In this document: positions 32,200-40,700 of the stretch, in pieces
Numbering within the stretch: position 1 is the first letter of the stretch
How the letters are laid out: every line of letters starts with the position of its first letter
Assembly: GCA_016214695.1 (NCBI GenBank)
Contig: JACRNY010000006.1
Location: forward strand, 1-64,000
Reading direction: 5' to 3'
DNA from: Nitrosomonadales bacterium
GTDB lineage: Bacteria > Pseudomonadota > Gammaproteobacteria > Burkholderiales > Gallionellaceae
Length of the DNA stretch: 64,000 nt
Made by a program: the position numbers and the translations under genes
The notes under the pieces: generated by a model
Databases searched by the model: none
The model's input: the letters and a program-made list of their open reading frames with translations, nothing else
What the model was told of the DNA's origin: nothing

Positions 32200-32742
32200 T
32201 CAAGTCGCGGCAGGCCACTCCAGTTCCACCCACTCGCAATTGGCGATGCCCCGCTGTGAAGTCAGCTGCGGGTCTTCGCTCAGCAGGCACAGCACCGCCA
32301 CGATGGGATTCTCATGCGACACCGCAAGCACCGTGCCGCGGGGATGGCGCAGCGCGGCCTCATCCAGAAAGCTGCGCAAGCGTTCCATCTGTTCCAGGAA
32401 AGACTCACCCTTGGGCGGCTTGATGTGCAGGTAATCGGGACGCACCAGATCGTTGAACACATCCACGTGCAATCCATCCATGCCGGAGATGCGCTCGTTC
32501 AGACGCGCATCGATGCCGAGTTGCAGAGCGTGATGTTGCAGCAGGATGGCAGCAGTCTGCTGCGCGCGCGGGAACTGCGATGCATAGGCATGGGTGAATG
32601 GAGTGCTCCGCAGGCGCTCCGCCGCCGCTGCCGCCTGCTCCCTGCCGCGCGCGGTCAGATTGACGATGCGCCCGGGATCGTCGTTGATCTCATGCCTGAC
32701 GTTGCCCTCGCTCTCGCCGTGGCGCACCAGTACGATCTTCAT
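32200..32742 (-). CDS. Histidine phosphatase family protein
   Basis: 180 residues. The phosphoglycerate-mutase-like RHG motif (MKIVLVRHGESEGN) is at the N-terminus, and the second catalytic His is in LAVSHENPIVAVL. The substrate is unknown. The start overlaps the stop of djlA by 4 bp, so the two are cotranscribed. Confidence 0.9.
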   Translation of the reverse strand: MKIVLVRHGESEGNVRHEINDDPGRIVNLTARGREQAAAAAERLRSTPFTHAYASQFPRAQQTAAILLQHHALQLGIDARLNERISGMDGLHVDVFNDLVRPDYLHIKPPKGESFLEQMERLRSFLDEAALRHPRGTVLAVSHENPIVAVLCLLSEDPQLTSQRGIANCEWVELEWPAAT

Positions 32743-33515
32743 GCGATGTTGCGCTGCTTCCTGATCAGGTCATAGGCAAGCTGGATATCCTTCGCCTGCT
32801 CCGTCGCCATCTTGATCATATCCTCCGGCATGCCCTGCCCGATCAGCTTGTCCGGATGGTACTGGCTCATCAGCTTGCGCCAGGCGCGTTTGACCTCGGC
32901 ATCGCTGCTCTCCTTCGTCACACCCAGCGCCTTGTAGGCATCCTCCAGCGCCGCTTCGCTGGTGGCCTGTCCGCCCGCGAAATGCGTCTGGTTCAGCACC
33001 ATATCCATCAGGCGCTTGAACGCCTCGCGGCCATAACCCAGACGGCCGGCGATGTCGGTGAGCAGCTCTTCTTCCGCCGGATGGAAATGGCCGTCCGCCA
33101 GCGCCATCACGATCAGATAGATCAGCAGCATCTCTTTCAGGTTGCGCGTGTGCCCGCACATCGCCATGAAGCGCTTGTAGGTCGGCTCGATGTCGAAATC
33201 CGCGGCGGCGCCCTTCTTGAACAGCGCGATGGCCTGCTGACGGTGTTCTTCCGTCATGCCCAGCTTCTGCATGAACTGCTCGACATGCGCGATCTCCTCT
33301 TGCGAGACGCGCCCGTCCGCCTTGGCCAGCTTGCCCATCGAGATGAACACCGTCTCCAGGAACACCGCCTGGCGGATGGCGTTCTGCAAGGGATTCAACG
33401 CCCCCTGCCCGAGCTTGCGGATGCGGTCGATGATCGAGCCGAGAATCAGGCCGAACAGCACACCCCACCATCCGAAAAAGTAATAACCCGCTGCGATACC
33501 GATGAGCTTGAACAA
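32739..33515 (-). CDS. djlA: DjlA-type membrane-anchored J-domain co-chaperone
   Basis: 258 residues. An N-terminal membrane segment (LIGIAAGYYFFGWWGVLFGL) is followed by a TerB-like helical domain (about 50-165). A C-terminal J domain (about 185-258) carries the HPD motif in SQYHPDKL. DjlA stimulates DnaK at the inner membrane and influences envelope stress signalling in E. coli. A perfect minus-strand -10 (TATAAT, plus 33554-33559) precedes it. Confidence 0.93.
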   Translation of the reverse strand: MFKLIGIAAGYYFFGWWGVLFGLILGSIIDRIRKLGQGALNPLQNAIRQAVFLETVFISMGKLAKADGRVSQEEIAHVEQFMQKLGMTEEHRQQAIALFKKGAAADFDIEPTYKRFMAMCGHTRNLKEMLLIYLIVMALADGHFHPAEEELLTDIAGRLGYGREAFKRLMDMVLNQTHFAGGQATSEAALEDAYKALGVTKESSDAEVKRAWRKLMSQYHPDKLIGQGMPEDMIKMATEQAKDIQLAYDLIRKQRNIA

Positions 33516-33553
33516 GGCGAGACTCCAGAACGAAATAAAAAAAGAAGGCGCGC

Positions 33554-33559
33554 ATTATA
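33554..33559 (-). promoter_or_regulatory. -10 box of djlA
   Basis: TATAAT on the minus strand, about 40 bp before the djlA ATG. The -35 region is weak. It sits back to back with the plus-strand TTGACA of the next feature, so the two promoters nearly touch. Confidence 0.5.
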
Positions 33560-33573
33560 CCTTCGCCTGTCCG

Positions 33574-33603
33574 TTGACACCCTGCGCCCGGCTCACCTAG
33601 AGT
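33574..33603 (+). promoter_or_regulatory. C-rich promoter-like motif, copy A
   Basis: TTGACA (33574-33579), an 18-bp C-rich spacer and TAGAGT (33598-33603) followed by TC. It matches copies B (34345) and C (37881) over about 40 bp. It lies 51 bp before the GTG start of the outer-membrane barrel gene. A short inverted repeat ATCCGC/GCGGAT follows it. Confidence 0.55.
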
Positions 33604-33653
33604 TCCAGCAATCCGCACAACGAGCGGATCCCCCAACCCAAGGAGCCTTCAGG

Positions 33654-34325
33654 GTGCATGTGAACCGACCCGGCAGACCGCCACTCGCCGCCCTCATACT
33701 GACCGCGCTTGCGTTCTCCGCCACCCAGGCGTCCGCCTTCGATGACGCGTTCGAGACGACACGAGCTTATTCCCCGCCGCAACAGGATGAAGGCTTCCAC
33801 TTTCTGGTGCGCGAAGGCCTCACCAGCGGCGGCGACGGCATCTCCAACATCACGCTTCCGGACGGCAGCAAGCGCGAGATCAGTGCCGGAGGCATCAACC
33901 AGATCGGCCTGGGTGCGCGCTATCAGGCCGGCTTCGTCTCGCTCGCACTCAGCGTCAACTATCACTACGATTACGACTACTACCAGGAAGACAACGCCTC
34001 TTTTCGCCGTGTGCCGCTCGAAGCGCTGGCCTACATTGAACTGCCGGGCAACGTGCGCCTCGGCGGGGGCATGCGCTACTCCTATTCGGCCAGGGCGACC
34101 TCCACCCTCAACGGCGTGGCTGAACGGATCGACTTCAAGAACACCCGCGGCAGCGTGGTCGAGATCGGTTACCACGTCCGCCCCTACGGCTGGGTCGACC
34201 TGCGCTATGTGAGAGAGACCTATGAGGTCGAGTCCTACACCAGCTCGGGGCCGCCTCCGCCCCAACCCGTCGACACTCCCTACAACGGCTCCCATGTCGG
34301 CCTGTTCGTCACCTTCGAGAATTGA
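33654..34325 (+). CDS. Small outer-membrane beta-barrel protein, function unknown
   Basis: 223 residues from the GTG at 33654, chosen because AAGGAG (33640-33645) lies 8 bases upstream; a GTG at 33660 is also in frame. A signal peptide (ALILTALAFSATQASA) precedes alternating hydrophobic/polar strands ending in the aromatic-residue pattern of an outer-membrane barrel (HVGLFVTFEN, terminal Asn after Phe-Glu). Strand pairs such as GLGARYQAGFVSLALSVNYH and VRLGGGMRYSYSA are clear. About 8-10 strands are expected. I do not recognise the family. Confidence 0.75.
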   Translation: MHVNRPGRPPLAALILTALAFSATQASAFDDAFETTRAYSPPQQDEGFHFLVREGLTSGGDGISNITLPDGSKREISAGGINQIGLGARYQAGFVSLALSVNYHYDYDYYQEDNASFRRVPLEALAYIELPGNVRLGGGMRYSYSARATSTLNGVAERIDFKNTRGSVVEIGYHVRPYGWVDLRYVRETYEVESYTSSGPPPPQPVDTPYNGSHVGLFVTFEN

Positions 34326-34657
34326 TCTCCCCGCGTCAGCGGCATTGACACCCCCCCGCACCTCCCATAAAGTTCGCCAACTTCGCAAAAGCCTCTGGCG
34401 CGGAAGGGAATCGATGGTTCCTGTTCCCGCGCGAGACTGCTTGCGAAAGCACCGGCATAAAGGCCTGATGTTCCCCGACACAGAGGGAATGCGGTCGAGT
34501 CACCCGTTATGCCAAAGGGAGAACAATTGAAAATGGATCATGTCGAGCTCGCACCGGGCAGGCCGGGCAGCTTTCGTTCTGCTCCGCCTCGCGCCCCCGC
34601 ATCGAACCAGCCGCGACCGGCTGGCTCGCGGGCTTCCCGTCTCTCAGAGTTGATCCG
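34326..34657 (+). promoter_or_regulatory. 332-bp intergenic leader of the hybrid kinase with motif copy B
   Basis: The motif TTGACA (34345-34350), 17-bp spacer, TAAAGT (34368-34373) is copy B of the C-rich element. If transcription starts there, the mRNA leader is about 275 nt long. The leader holds several G/C-rich inverted segments, for example GGGAAT/ATTCCC-like pieces and TCGCGGCTGG/CCGGCTGGC stretches around 34600-34640. I see no protein-coding gene in it and no recognised riboswitch class. Confidence 0.5.
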
Positions 34658-37600
34658 ATGACAGCGACAGGCATGCCCGGCAACGTACGACGCGGAACAA
34701 GAGTGTTCTGGATGCTGCTGTTGGCCATTGCCTATCTTGCCAGCGCGACGCTGGGCATGTGTTTCCCGACCCAGGACAGCCACATCACCCTGTTCTGGAT
34801 ACCCACCGGCATGGCGGCCGCGATATTGCTGCGCTGGGGCTCGCCCTACCTGCTGGCCGGCATCTTCCTCGGTGCATTCCTGTTCGATCTCACGCTCGGC
34901 AACACCATCCCGCTCGCGCTGCTGAGCGCCACAGGCAACACGCTTGCGCCGCTGACCGTCGCATGGCTGCTGCGACGCTGGCGCTTCGATCCTTCCTTCA
35001 CCCGGCAATACGACCTGCTGGCACTGTTCGCCGCGGCGGTACTCAGCACACTGCTGCCTGCCGTGATCGGCATCGGCGTGCTCTGGCTGGCCGAACTGCT
35101 GCAACCCGCCCGCATGCCGATCGCCTGGCTGAACTGGTGGCTGGGAGACATGATGAGCATCCTGCTCATCAGTCCCTTGTTGCTGAGTATCAGCAAGGCC
35201 AGTATCGCCGAATTATGGCTGCGCCCTGTGCAGATGTTCTCCTGCGCCCTGCTGCTGGGCATCGCCGGGACAATGATCTTTCTGGTCACCTACGAGGACC
35301 ACATCCTGCCGCTTGCCTTCCTGCCCCTGCCCCTGGTGTTGTGGGCGGCGCTGCAGCTGGGCGTGACCGGCGCCTCGCTTTCCGTGCTGACCCTGTCGCT
35401 GTTCACCGCCGTCGGCACAGCCATGGGGCGCGGCGTCTTCGGTGCATTGCCCCAGGTCGAAGGCATGTACATGACCTGGCTCTACATGTTCATCGTCGCG
35501 CTGATCGGCCTCATGGCAACCACCATGCTGGGTGCCCGCAAGAAAGCCGAAGAGTCACTGCGGCAACTCAACGAACTGCTGCGCGAGACACAATCCGTCG
35601 CCAGGATAGGCAGCTGGCGGCTCAAGCTGCACAACCAGGAGCTGACCTGGTCGGACGAGACCTACCGCATCTTCGGCATCCCCAACGGTACGCCCATGGA
35701 CTATCCGCGCTTCCTGGAGCAAGTCCATCCCGACGACCGGGCGCAGGTCGATGCTGCCTGGCAGGAGGCACTGCGGGGAGAGCCCTACCTGATACAGCAC
35801 CGCATCGTCGTCAACGGCGAGACACGCTGGGTGGAAGAGCGCGCAGCCCCGAACTCCGGCACGAATGAAGATATGCGCACCTTCACCGGATCGGTGCAGG
35901 ACATCACCGACAACAAGGAAACCCAGCAGCGTTTCCAGCGCAGCGAATCGCGCTACAAGGCGCTGCTGCAGCAGGCCGCCGACTCGATGTTCATCCACGA
36001 CCTCAACGGCCGCATCCTCGAAGTCAACCAGCGCGCCTGCGACACGCTGGGCTACAGCAGCGCAGAATTGTGCCGGATGCATCTGGGAGAGATCGCCCCC
36101 AACTTCGAGCTGAACGTCAATCAGCCGAAATGGGATTTGCTCGAACCGGGCAAACCGGTCTGCTTCAACTCCAGCCACCGCCGCAAGGATGGCAGCACCT
36201 ATCCGGTGGAAGTGCGCCTGGTGACGCTCCAACTCGACAACCAGAAGCTGGTCATGGCGCTGGCGAGCGACATCACCGAACGCATGCGCATCGAAACCGC
36301 CCTGCAGGAATCCGAAGCCCGCTATCGCGGCTTTGCCGAGCGGCTGCCGCTGGGCACCGTCATCACCCAGGACGGTCTGGTCAAATACGCGAATCCGGCC
36401 CTGACCGAGCTGATCGGCTACAGCGAAGCGGAACTGCTGGGCCAATCCTTCCTGCGCTTCGTCCACGAAGCGGATCGACCCTGGGTGGCGGATCTCCATC
36501 AACGACGCATGCGCGGTGAACAGGTCAAGTCACCCTACGTGGCCAGGATGGTCCGCAAGGACGGCCAGGTCCGCCAGTGGGAGATCCATGCCAGCACCAT
36601 CGAATGGAAGGGCGAACTGTCCGGTTTCGGCATCCTCGCCGACATCACCGAGCGCATCGCCCTGGAAGAGAAGCTGCACAAGTCCTTGCAGCAGCTCGAA
36701 GAGAAAGAACTCGCCAAGACCCGCTTCCTCGCCGCCGCCGGCCATGACCTGCGCCAGCCGGTCGCCGCGGCGAACCTGTTCGTGGATGCGCTGAAGCTCA
36801 CCTCTCTGAGCGGACAGCAGCAAGTCATGATCGACCGGCTGGAGCAATCGATGAATGTCTTTTCCAGCCTGCTGGAACGGCTGCTGGACATCTCCAAATT
36901 CGATGCCGGCCTGGTCAAGCCCCAGTTCACCACGTTCAACCTCGCCGAACTGTTCAACTGGCTGGAACAGAATTTCGCGCAGGCGGCGCAGGAGAAAAAA
37001 CTGGGCTTCCGCCTCAGCTTCCCGATGAATAAACCGCTGCTGGTGCGCACCGATATCGGGTTGCTGCAATCCGTGATGATGAATCTGATCTCCAACGCGA
37101 TCAAATTCACCTCCAAAGGCGGCATCCTCGTCAGCGCCCGGGTGCGCGGCGAGCGCGTGCTGCTGCAGGTATGGGACACCGGCTGCGGCATGAATGAAGC
37201 CGACCAGCCTTACATCTTCGACGAGTTCTATCAGGCGAACAATCCGCAACGCAACCGCGAGGCCGGCCTGGGTCTGGGCCTGTCCATCTGCCAGCGCGCC
37301 ATGGCCCTGCTCGGCAGCAACGTCGGCTGCCGCTCGCGCCTCGGCCGCGGCTCGGTGTTCCAGTTCGAATTGCCGCTCGAGGACAAGCAAGACCGGCTGG
37401 GACACATGCCGCCCAGAAACAGCGCGGCGGACATCATCTCCGCAGACACCGCGATACGCGGCAAACGCGTCGTGGTACTCGAAGACGATGCACTGGTCGC
37501 CAACGGCCTGCTCAACCTGCTGCAGGGGCTCGATGCCGAAGTCCTGCACTTCCATGCCGCAGAGGATGCCTTGCGGCATGGCGACATCGCCGCCGCCGAC

Positions 37601-37822
37601 TGCTTCATCATCGATTACGCCCTGAGCGGAAAACTCTCGGGGATAGACTTCCTGCAGACCCTGCAGCGCGGCAAAGAGAAACACATCACCGCGGTGATCA
37701 TCACCGGGGAGACCTCCTCCGGCTTCATCGGCCGCACCAGGGACATCCCCTGGCCCGTGCTGCACAAGCCGGTCAACATCGCCAGGCTGCTATCCAGCCT
37801 CAAACAGCAAGCGGACCGCTGA
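34658..37822 (+). CDS. Orphan hybrid sensor histidine kinase (MASE1, three PAS, HisKA, HATPase, receiver)
   Basis: 1054 residues. An N-terminal MASE1 membrane module (about 1-300; LFWIPTGMAAAILLRWG) is followed by three PAS/PAC domains (about 315-425, 430-550 and 555-675). The HisKA H-box GHDLRQP has His696, and the HATPase (about 790-910) has NLISNAIKF, DTGCGM and GLGLGLSIC. A C-terminal receiver domain (about 935-1050) has the phospho-acceptor Asp986 in FIIDYALSG. No response-regulator gene is adjacent. The second MASE1 protein of the window lies 3 kb away. Confidence 0.94.
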   Translation: MTATGMPGNVRRGTRVFWMLLLAIAYLASATLGMCFPTQDSHITLFWIPTGMAAAILLRWGSPYLLAGIFLGAFLFDLTLGNTIPLALLSATGNTLAPLTVAWLLRRWRFDPSFTRQYDLLALFAAAVLSTLLPAVIGIGVLWLAELLQPARMPIAWLNWWLGDMMSILLISPLLLSISKASIAELWLRPVQMFSCALLLGIAGTMIFLVTYEDHILPLAFLPLPLVLWAALQLGVTGASLSVLTLSLFTAVGTAMGRGVFGALPQVEGMYMTWLYMFIVALIGLMATTMLGARKKAEESLRQLNELLRETQSVARIGSWRLKLHNQELTWSDETYRIFGIPNGTPMDYPRFLEQVHPDDRAQVDAAWQEALRGEPYLIQHRIVVNGETRWVEERAAPNSGTNEDMRTFTGSVQDITDNKETQQRFQRSESRYKALLQQAADSMFIHDLNGRILEVNQRACDTLGYSSAELCRMHLGEIAPNFELNVNQPKWDLLEPGKPVCFNSSHRRKDGSTYPVEVRLVTLQLDNQKLVMALASDITERMRIETALQESEARYRGFAERLPLGTVITQDGLVKYANPALTELIGYSEAELLGQSFLRFVHEADRPWVADLHQRRMRGEQVKSPYVARMVRKDGQVRQWEIHASTIEWKGELSGFGILADITERIALEEKLHKSLQQLEEKELAKTRFLAAAGHDLRQPVAAANLFVDALKLTSLSGQQQVMIDRLEQSMNVFSSLLERLLDISKFDAGLVKPQFTTFNLAELFNWLEQNFAQAAQEKKLGFRLSFPMNKPLLVRTDIGLLQSVMMNLISNAIKFTSKGGILVSARVRGERVLLQVWDTGCGMNEADQPYIFDEFYQANNPQRNREAGLGLGLSICQRAMALLGSNVGCRSRLGRGSVFQFELPLEDKQDRLGHMPPRNSAADIISADTAIRGKRVVVLEDDALVANGLLNLLQGLDAEVLHFHAAEDALRHGDIAAADCFIIDYALSGKLSGIDFLQTLQRGKEKHITAVIITGETSSGFIGRTRDIPWPVLHKPVNIARLLSSLKQQADR

Positions 37823-38161
37823 GCCGCGCAAGGCGTTTCCCGCTGCGGTACCGGCAGTCGCCATACCCCTTACAACCTCATTGACATCCCCCGCCCCGCT
37901 CCCCTAAAGTTCACCCCACTTGCAGAACCGCCACAGGCACAACGCACCGCATGCACGGTGCGCGGCCCACGGCGGGATTCCCCAGAACAGGAGCTGGCGC
38001 AAGACGAGATTCCCGCACCGACGGGAGCATCGCCAGCAACACGACTTGTTCAGCAAAGGGGATGTACTTGAATGCGATCCACCCGGCAGCAACCCTCCTC
38101 AGCCCAGCTCTGTCGCTGTCTGCACCTGTCCATCTTCTTCACTGACGCCATGAGAGACCAT
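37823..38161 (+). promoter_or_regulatory. 339-bp intergenic leader of the transglutaminase operon with motif copy C
   Basis: The motif TTGACA (37881-37886), 18-bp spacer, TAAAGT (37905-37910) is copy C of the C-rich element. The predicted leader is about 240 nt. It contains inverted G/C-rich pieces (GCACCGCATGCACGGTGC around 37943-37960, and GGGATTCC / GAGATTCCCGC around 37974-38016). No gene is seen. The frame of the next gene stays open into it, but the signal peptide fixes the start at 38162. Confidence 0.5.
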
Positions 38162-40030
38162 ATGAGAATCGCTTTTGCCGCTTTCTTTGCCGCTTTGGTA
38201 TTTTGCTGCCCGGCCCACGCTGCCGCCGGCGATCCGATCGAACTGCAGATCCGTTTCGACTACTACCATGCCGCCTACGTCATCAATGCCGACGGTACCG
38301 CCACCGAGTCGCATGAATGGTCCAAGAGCGTGCTGAAAGAGACCGCGCTGGAATGGTCCAAGAAGGCCTCCGTCAGCTACAGCACCAGCGCGCAGAAAGC
38401 CGAAGTCGTCGCGGCCTACACCCTGAAAGCGGACGGTAAGCGCATCGACGTGCCCAAGGACAACTACCAGATCGAAGTGAACAGCGGCAAGGGCAAGGAT
38501 TCGCCGGTCTATTCCGACTGGAGCACGATGACCGTCGTGTTCCCCGATGTCGCGGTCGGCGACAAGGTGGTGTTCTCCTACAAACTGGTGCAGACCGATC
38601 CGATGTTCCCCGGACATTATTCGAACGTGCATTACTTCTACGACCAGGTCGCCTACGACGACGTGCGCGTGCGCTACGACTACCCCGCTTCCATGTGGGT
38701 GCAATACGAGGCGCGCGGCATGAAGGAATCGGCCAACGAGACCAAAGGCGAGCGCAAGATCGTCGAGTGGACCTACGCCAATCCCAAGCCGGTCAAGAGC
38801 GACCGCCGCAACTACTCGGTATTCGATGCCGACAAGGTCGCCGGCCTGTCCTTCTCCACCTTCAAGACCTATGCCGACATCGCCGCCGCCTATGGTGAAC
38901 GCGCCCTGCCCAAGGCCGCCGTCACCGAGCGCGTGAGCAAACTTGCTGCCGACATCGTCAAGGACAAGACCGCGCCCAAAGAGCAGGCGCGCGCCCTGTA
39001 CGAATGGGTCGCCACCAACATCACCTATGCCGGCAACTGCATCGGCATCGGCGCCGTGGTGCCGCGCGACATCCCCTTCATCCTCGACAACAAGATGGGC
39101 GACTGCAAGGACCACGCCACCCTGCTGCAGGCGCTGCTCAGCGCGCGCGGCATCAAAAGCACGCAGGCACTGGTGAACTCCGGCTCGGCCTACAAACTGG
39201 CCAAGGTCCCGGTCGTCTCCACCGTCAACCACGTCATCAACTACCTGCCCGCCTTCGACCTGTTCGTCGACTCCACCTCGGACTCCACTCCGTTCGGCAT
39301 GCTGCCCTACGGCGACCAGGACAAGCCCGTGCTGCTGGTCGAGGGTTACAAGGACGGTGTGAAGACCCCGGTACCGCCGCTCGGCAGCAACAAGGACATC
39401 GTCAAGAACAGGTTCAGGATCGGGGATGACGGTTCGGTCTCCGGCAGCATCGAGGTGTTCCAGCAAGGGGTCAGTGCGGTCAGCACCCGCGAATGGGCGC
39501 GCGATCTCAGCAAGGACACCGAAGAAGACATGATCAAGGAGATGTACCGCGCCCAGGGCCGCATCGGCAGCGGCAAGTTCGTCAAGGACGACCCCAGCGA
39601 ACTCACCGACAAATACCATTACAAGGCCGACTACAAGGCCGAGAAGTTCATCAAGCTGCCGGGCGCGGGCGCGTTCTATATCTACTCGCCGCTTGGCATC
39701 GCCACGCCGATCCACAGCTATCTGCAGAACGAGCTGGAACCGGAAAAGGAAGCCGACATCAGCTGCTCCGGCGGCACCGTGACCGAGGAATACACCATCG
39801 AACTGCCGAAGAAGCTCAAGGTGCTGTCCATCCCTGAGAACATGAAGATCGCCAACGACTTCGTGTCCTACACCGCGAGCTACAAGCTCAAGGGCAACAT
39901 CCTCACCGTCAAACGCACGCTGGACGACCGCACCAAGGGGAACGTGTGCACCCCGGACATCTCCGCCGCCTACGAGAAGCTGGCCGAGAAGGCGATGGAC
40001 AACCTGAAGGAGCAAGTGCTGTACAAGTGA
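38162..40030 (+). CDS. Exported DUF3857/transglutaminase-like protein
   Basis: 622 residues from ATG 38162 (signal peptide MRIAFAAFFAALVFCCPAHA); ATG 38150 is also in frame. An N-terminal DUF3857 beta domain (about 25-230) is followed by a transglutaminase-like cysteine-protease fold (about 260-390). Its core is ARALYEWVATNITYAGN and MGDCKDHATLLQALL (Cys315 with the following Asp-His pattern), with the catalytic His in STVNHVINYL. A C-terminal beta domain follows. The substrate is unknown. It heads an operon with a thiol protein and phospholipase A. Confidence 0.9.
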   Translation: MRIAFAAFFAALVFCCPAHAAAGDPIELQIRFDYYHAAYVINADGTATESHEWSKSVLKETALEWSKKASVSYSTSAQKAEVVAAYTLKADGKRIDVPKDNYQIEVNSGKGKDSPVYSDWSTMTVVFPDVAVGDKVVFSYKLVQTDPMFPGHYSNVHYFYDQVAYDDVRVRYDYPASMWVQYEARGMKESANETKGERKIVEWTYANPKPVKSDRRNYSVFDADKVAGLSFSTFKTYADIAAAYGERALPKAAVTERVSKLAADIVKDKTAPKEQARALYEWVATNITYAGNCIGIGAVVPRDIPFILDNKMGDCKDHATLLQALLSARGIKSTQALVNSGSAYKLAKVPVVSTVNHVINYLPAFDLFVDSTSDSTPFGMLPYGDQDKPVLLVEGYKDGVKTPVPPLGSNKDIVKNRFRIGDDGSVSGSIEVFQQGVSAVSTREWARDLSKDTEEDMIKEMYRAQGRIGSGKFVKDDPSELTDKYHYKADYKAEKFIKLPGAGAFYIYSPLGIATPIHSYLQNELEPEKEADISCSGGTVTEEYTIELPKKLKVLSIPENMKIANDFVSYTASYKLKGNILTVKRTLDDRTKGNVCTPDISAAYEKLAEKAMDNLKEQVLYK

Positions 40031-40061
40031 GCCGCCCAATTCGACAGAAGGGAACAGCATC

Positions 40062-40700
40062 ATGCGTAATCTGATCATCGTGGCACTCATCGCCGCCGCT
40101 GTGTGGTACTGGCAAAAACACGGTTCAACACAAGAGGTCATGCTGGACGCAGCCGGCAATCCGGCTGTGGTGATCTACACCGTGAGCCAATGCGAACCAT
40201 GCCGGGCCGCACTCGGCATACTCGACAGCAGGGGCGTGCCTTACCTGGAAAAGGAGATCGACCCGCAGAACGAGTCGGATGCGGACGTCAAACACTGGAG
40301 AAGCATCGGCGACAACATGCTCCCGGTCACGCTCGCCGGCCAGTCCAAGGTCAAAGGTTCCTCCAAGTGGGAAATGATCGGCCTGCTGGGTACGAACTTC
40401 GGCGACAAATACCTCACCGGGGACGAGCAGGTATATTTCAGGCGGCACTTCGACACGAGCGGCTCGCCGCTGGTCGTGCTGTATGGCACATCCTGGTGTC
40501 CCTCATGCGCCGCATTGCGCAAGGACCTCGTGGAGAACGGCGTCAACTTCGTCGATATCGACGTGGAACAGAGCGGCGAATTCGACAAACTCACAAAAGT
40601 GATGGAGATACCCGGCTACCCGGCCACCTGGGTCGGCTACACCCGCGTGTACGGCACGACATACAACGACGTCAAAGCAGTCATCAACTCGCGCACATGA
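40062..40700 (+). CDS. Membrane-anchored tandem glutaredoxin-like protein
   Basis: 212 residues. An N-terminal membrane segment (NLIIVALIAAAVWYW) is followed by two glutaredoxin-like domains. Domain 1 (about 34-110) has CEPC (Cys44, Cys47) in YTVSQCEPCRAAL. Domain 2 (about 133-212) has CPSC (Cys146, Cys149) in YGTSWCPSCAALR, with the cis-Pro region EIPGYPATWVG. The topology suggests thiol domains on the periplasmic side, which fits envelope neighbours. It overlaps pldA by 4 bp (ATGA). The exact partners are unknown. Confidence 0.85.
   Translation: MRNLIIVALIAAAVWYWQKHGSTQEVMLDAAGNPAVVIYTVSQCEPCRAALGILDSRGVPYLEKEIDPQNESDADVKHWRSIGDNMLPVTLAGQSKVKGSSKWEMIGLLGTNFGDKYLTGDEQVYFRRHFDTSGSPLVVLYGTSWCPSCAALRKDLVENGVNFVDIDVEQSGEFDKLTKVMEIPGYPATWVGYTRVYGTTYNDVKAVINSRT

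Noticed and set aside
33574..33603. FliA (sigma-28) promoter reading of the C-rich motif
   Set aside because: TAAAGTT matches the -35, but no GCCGATAA-like -10 follows in any of the three copies, and no flagellar genes are near.
32856..33653. Upstream extension of the outer-membrane barrel frame
   Set aside because: It is antisense to djlA; the signal peptide and the AAGGAG site define the start at 33654.
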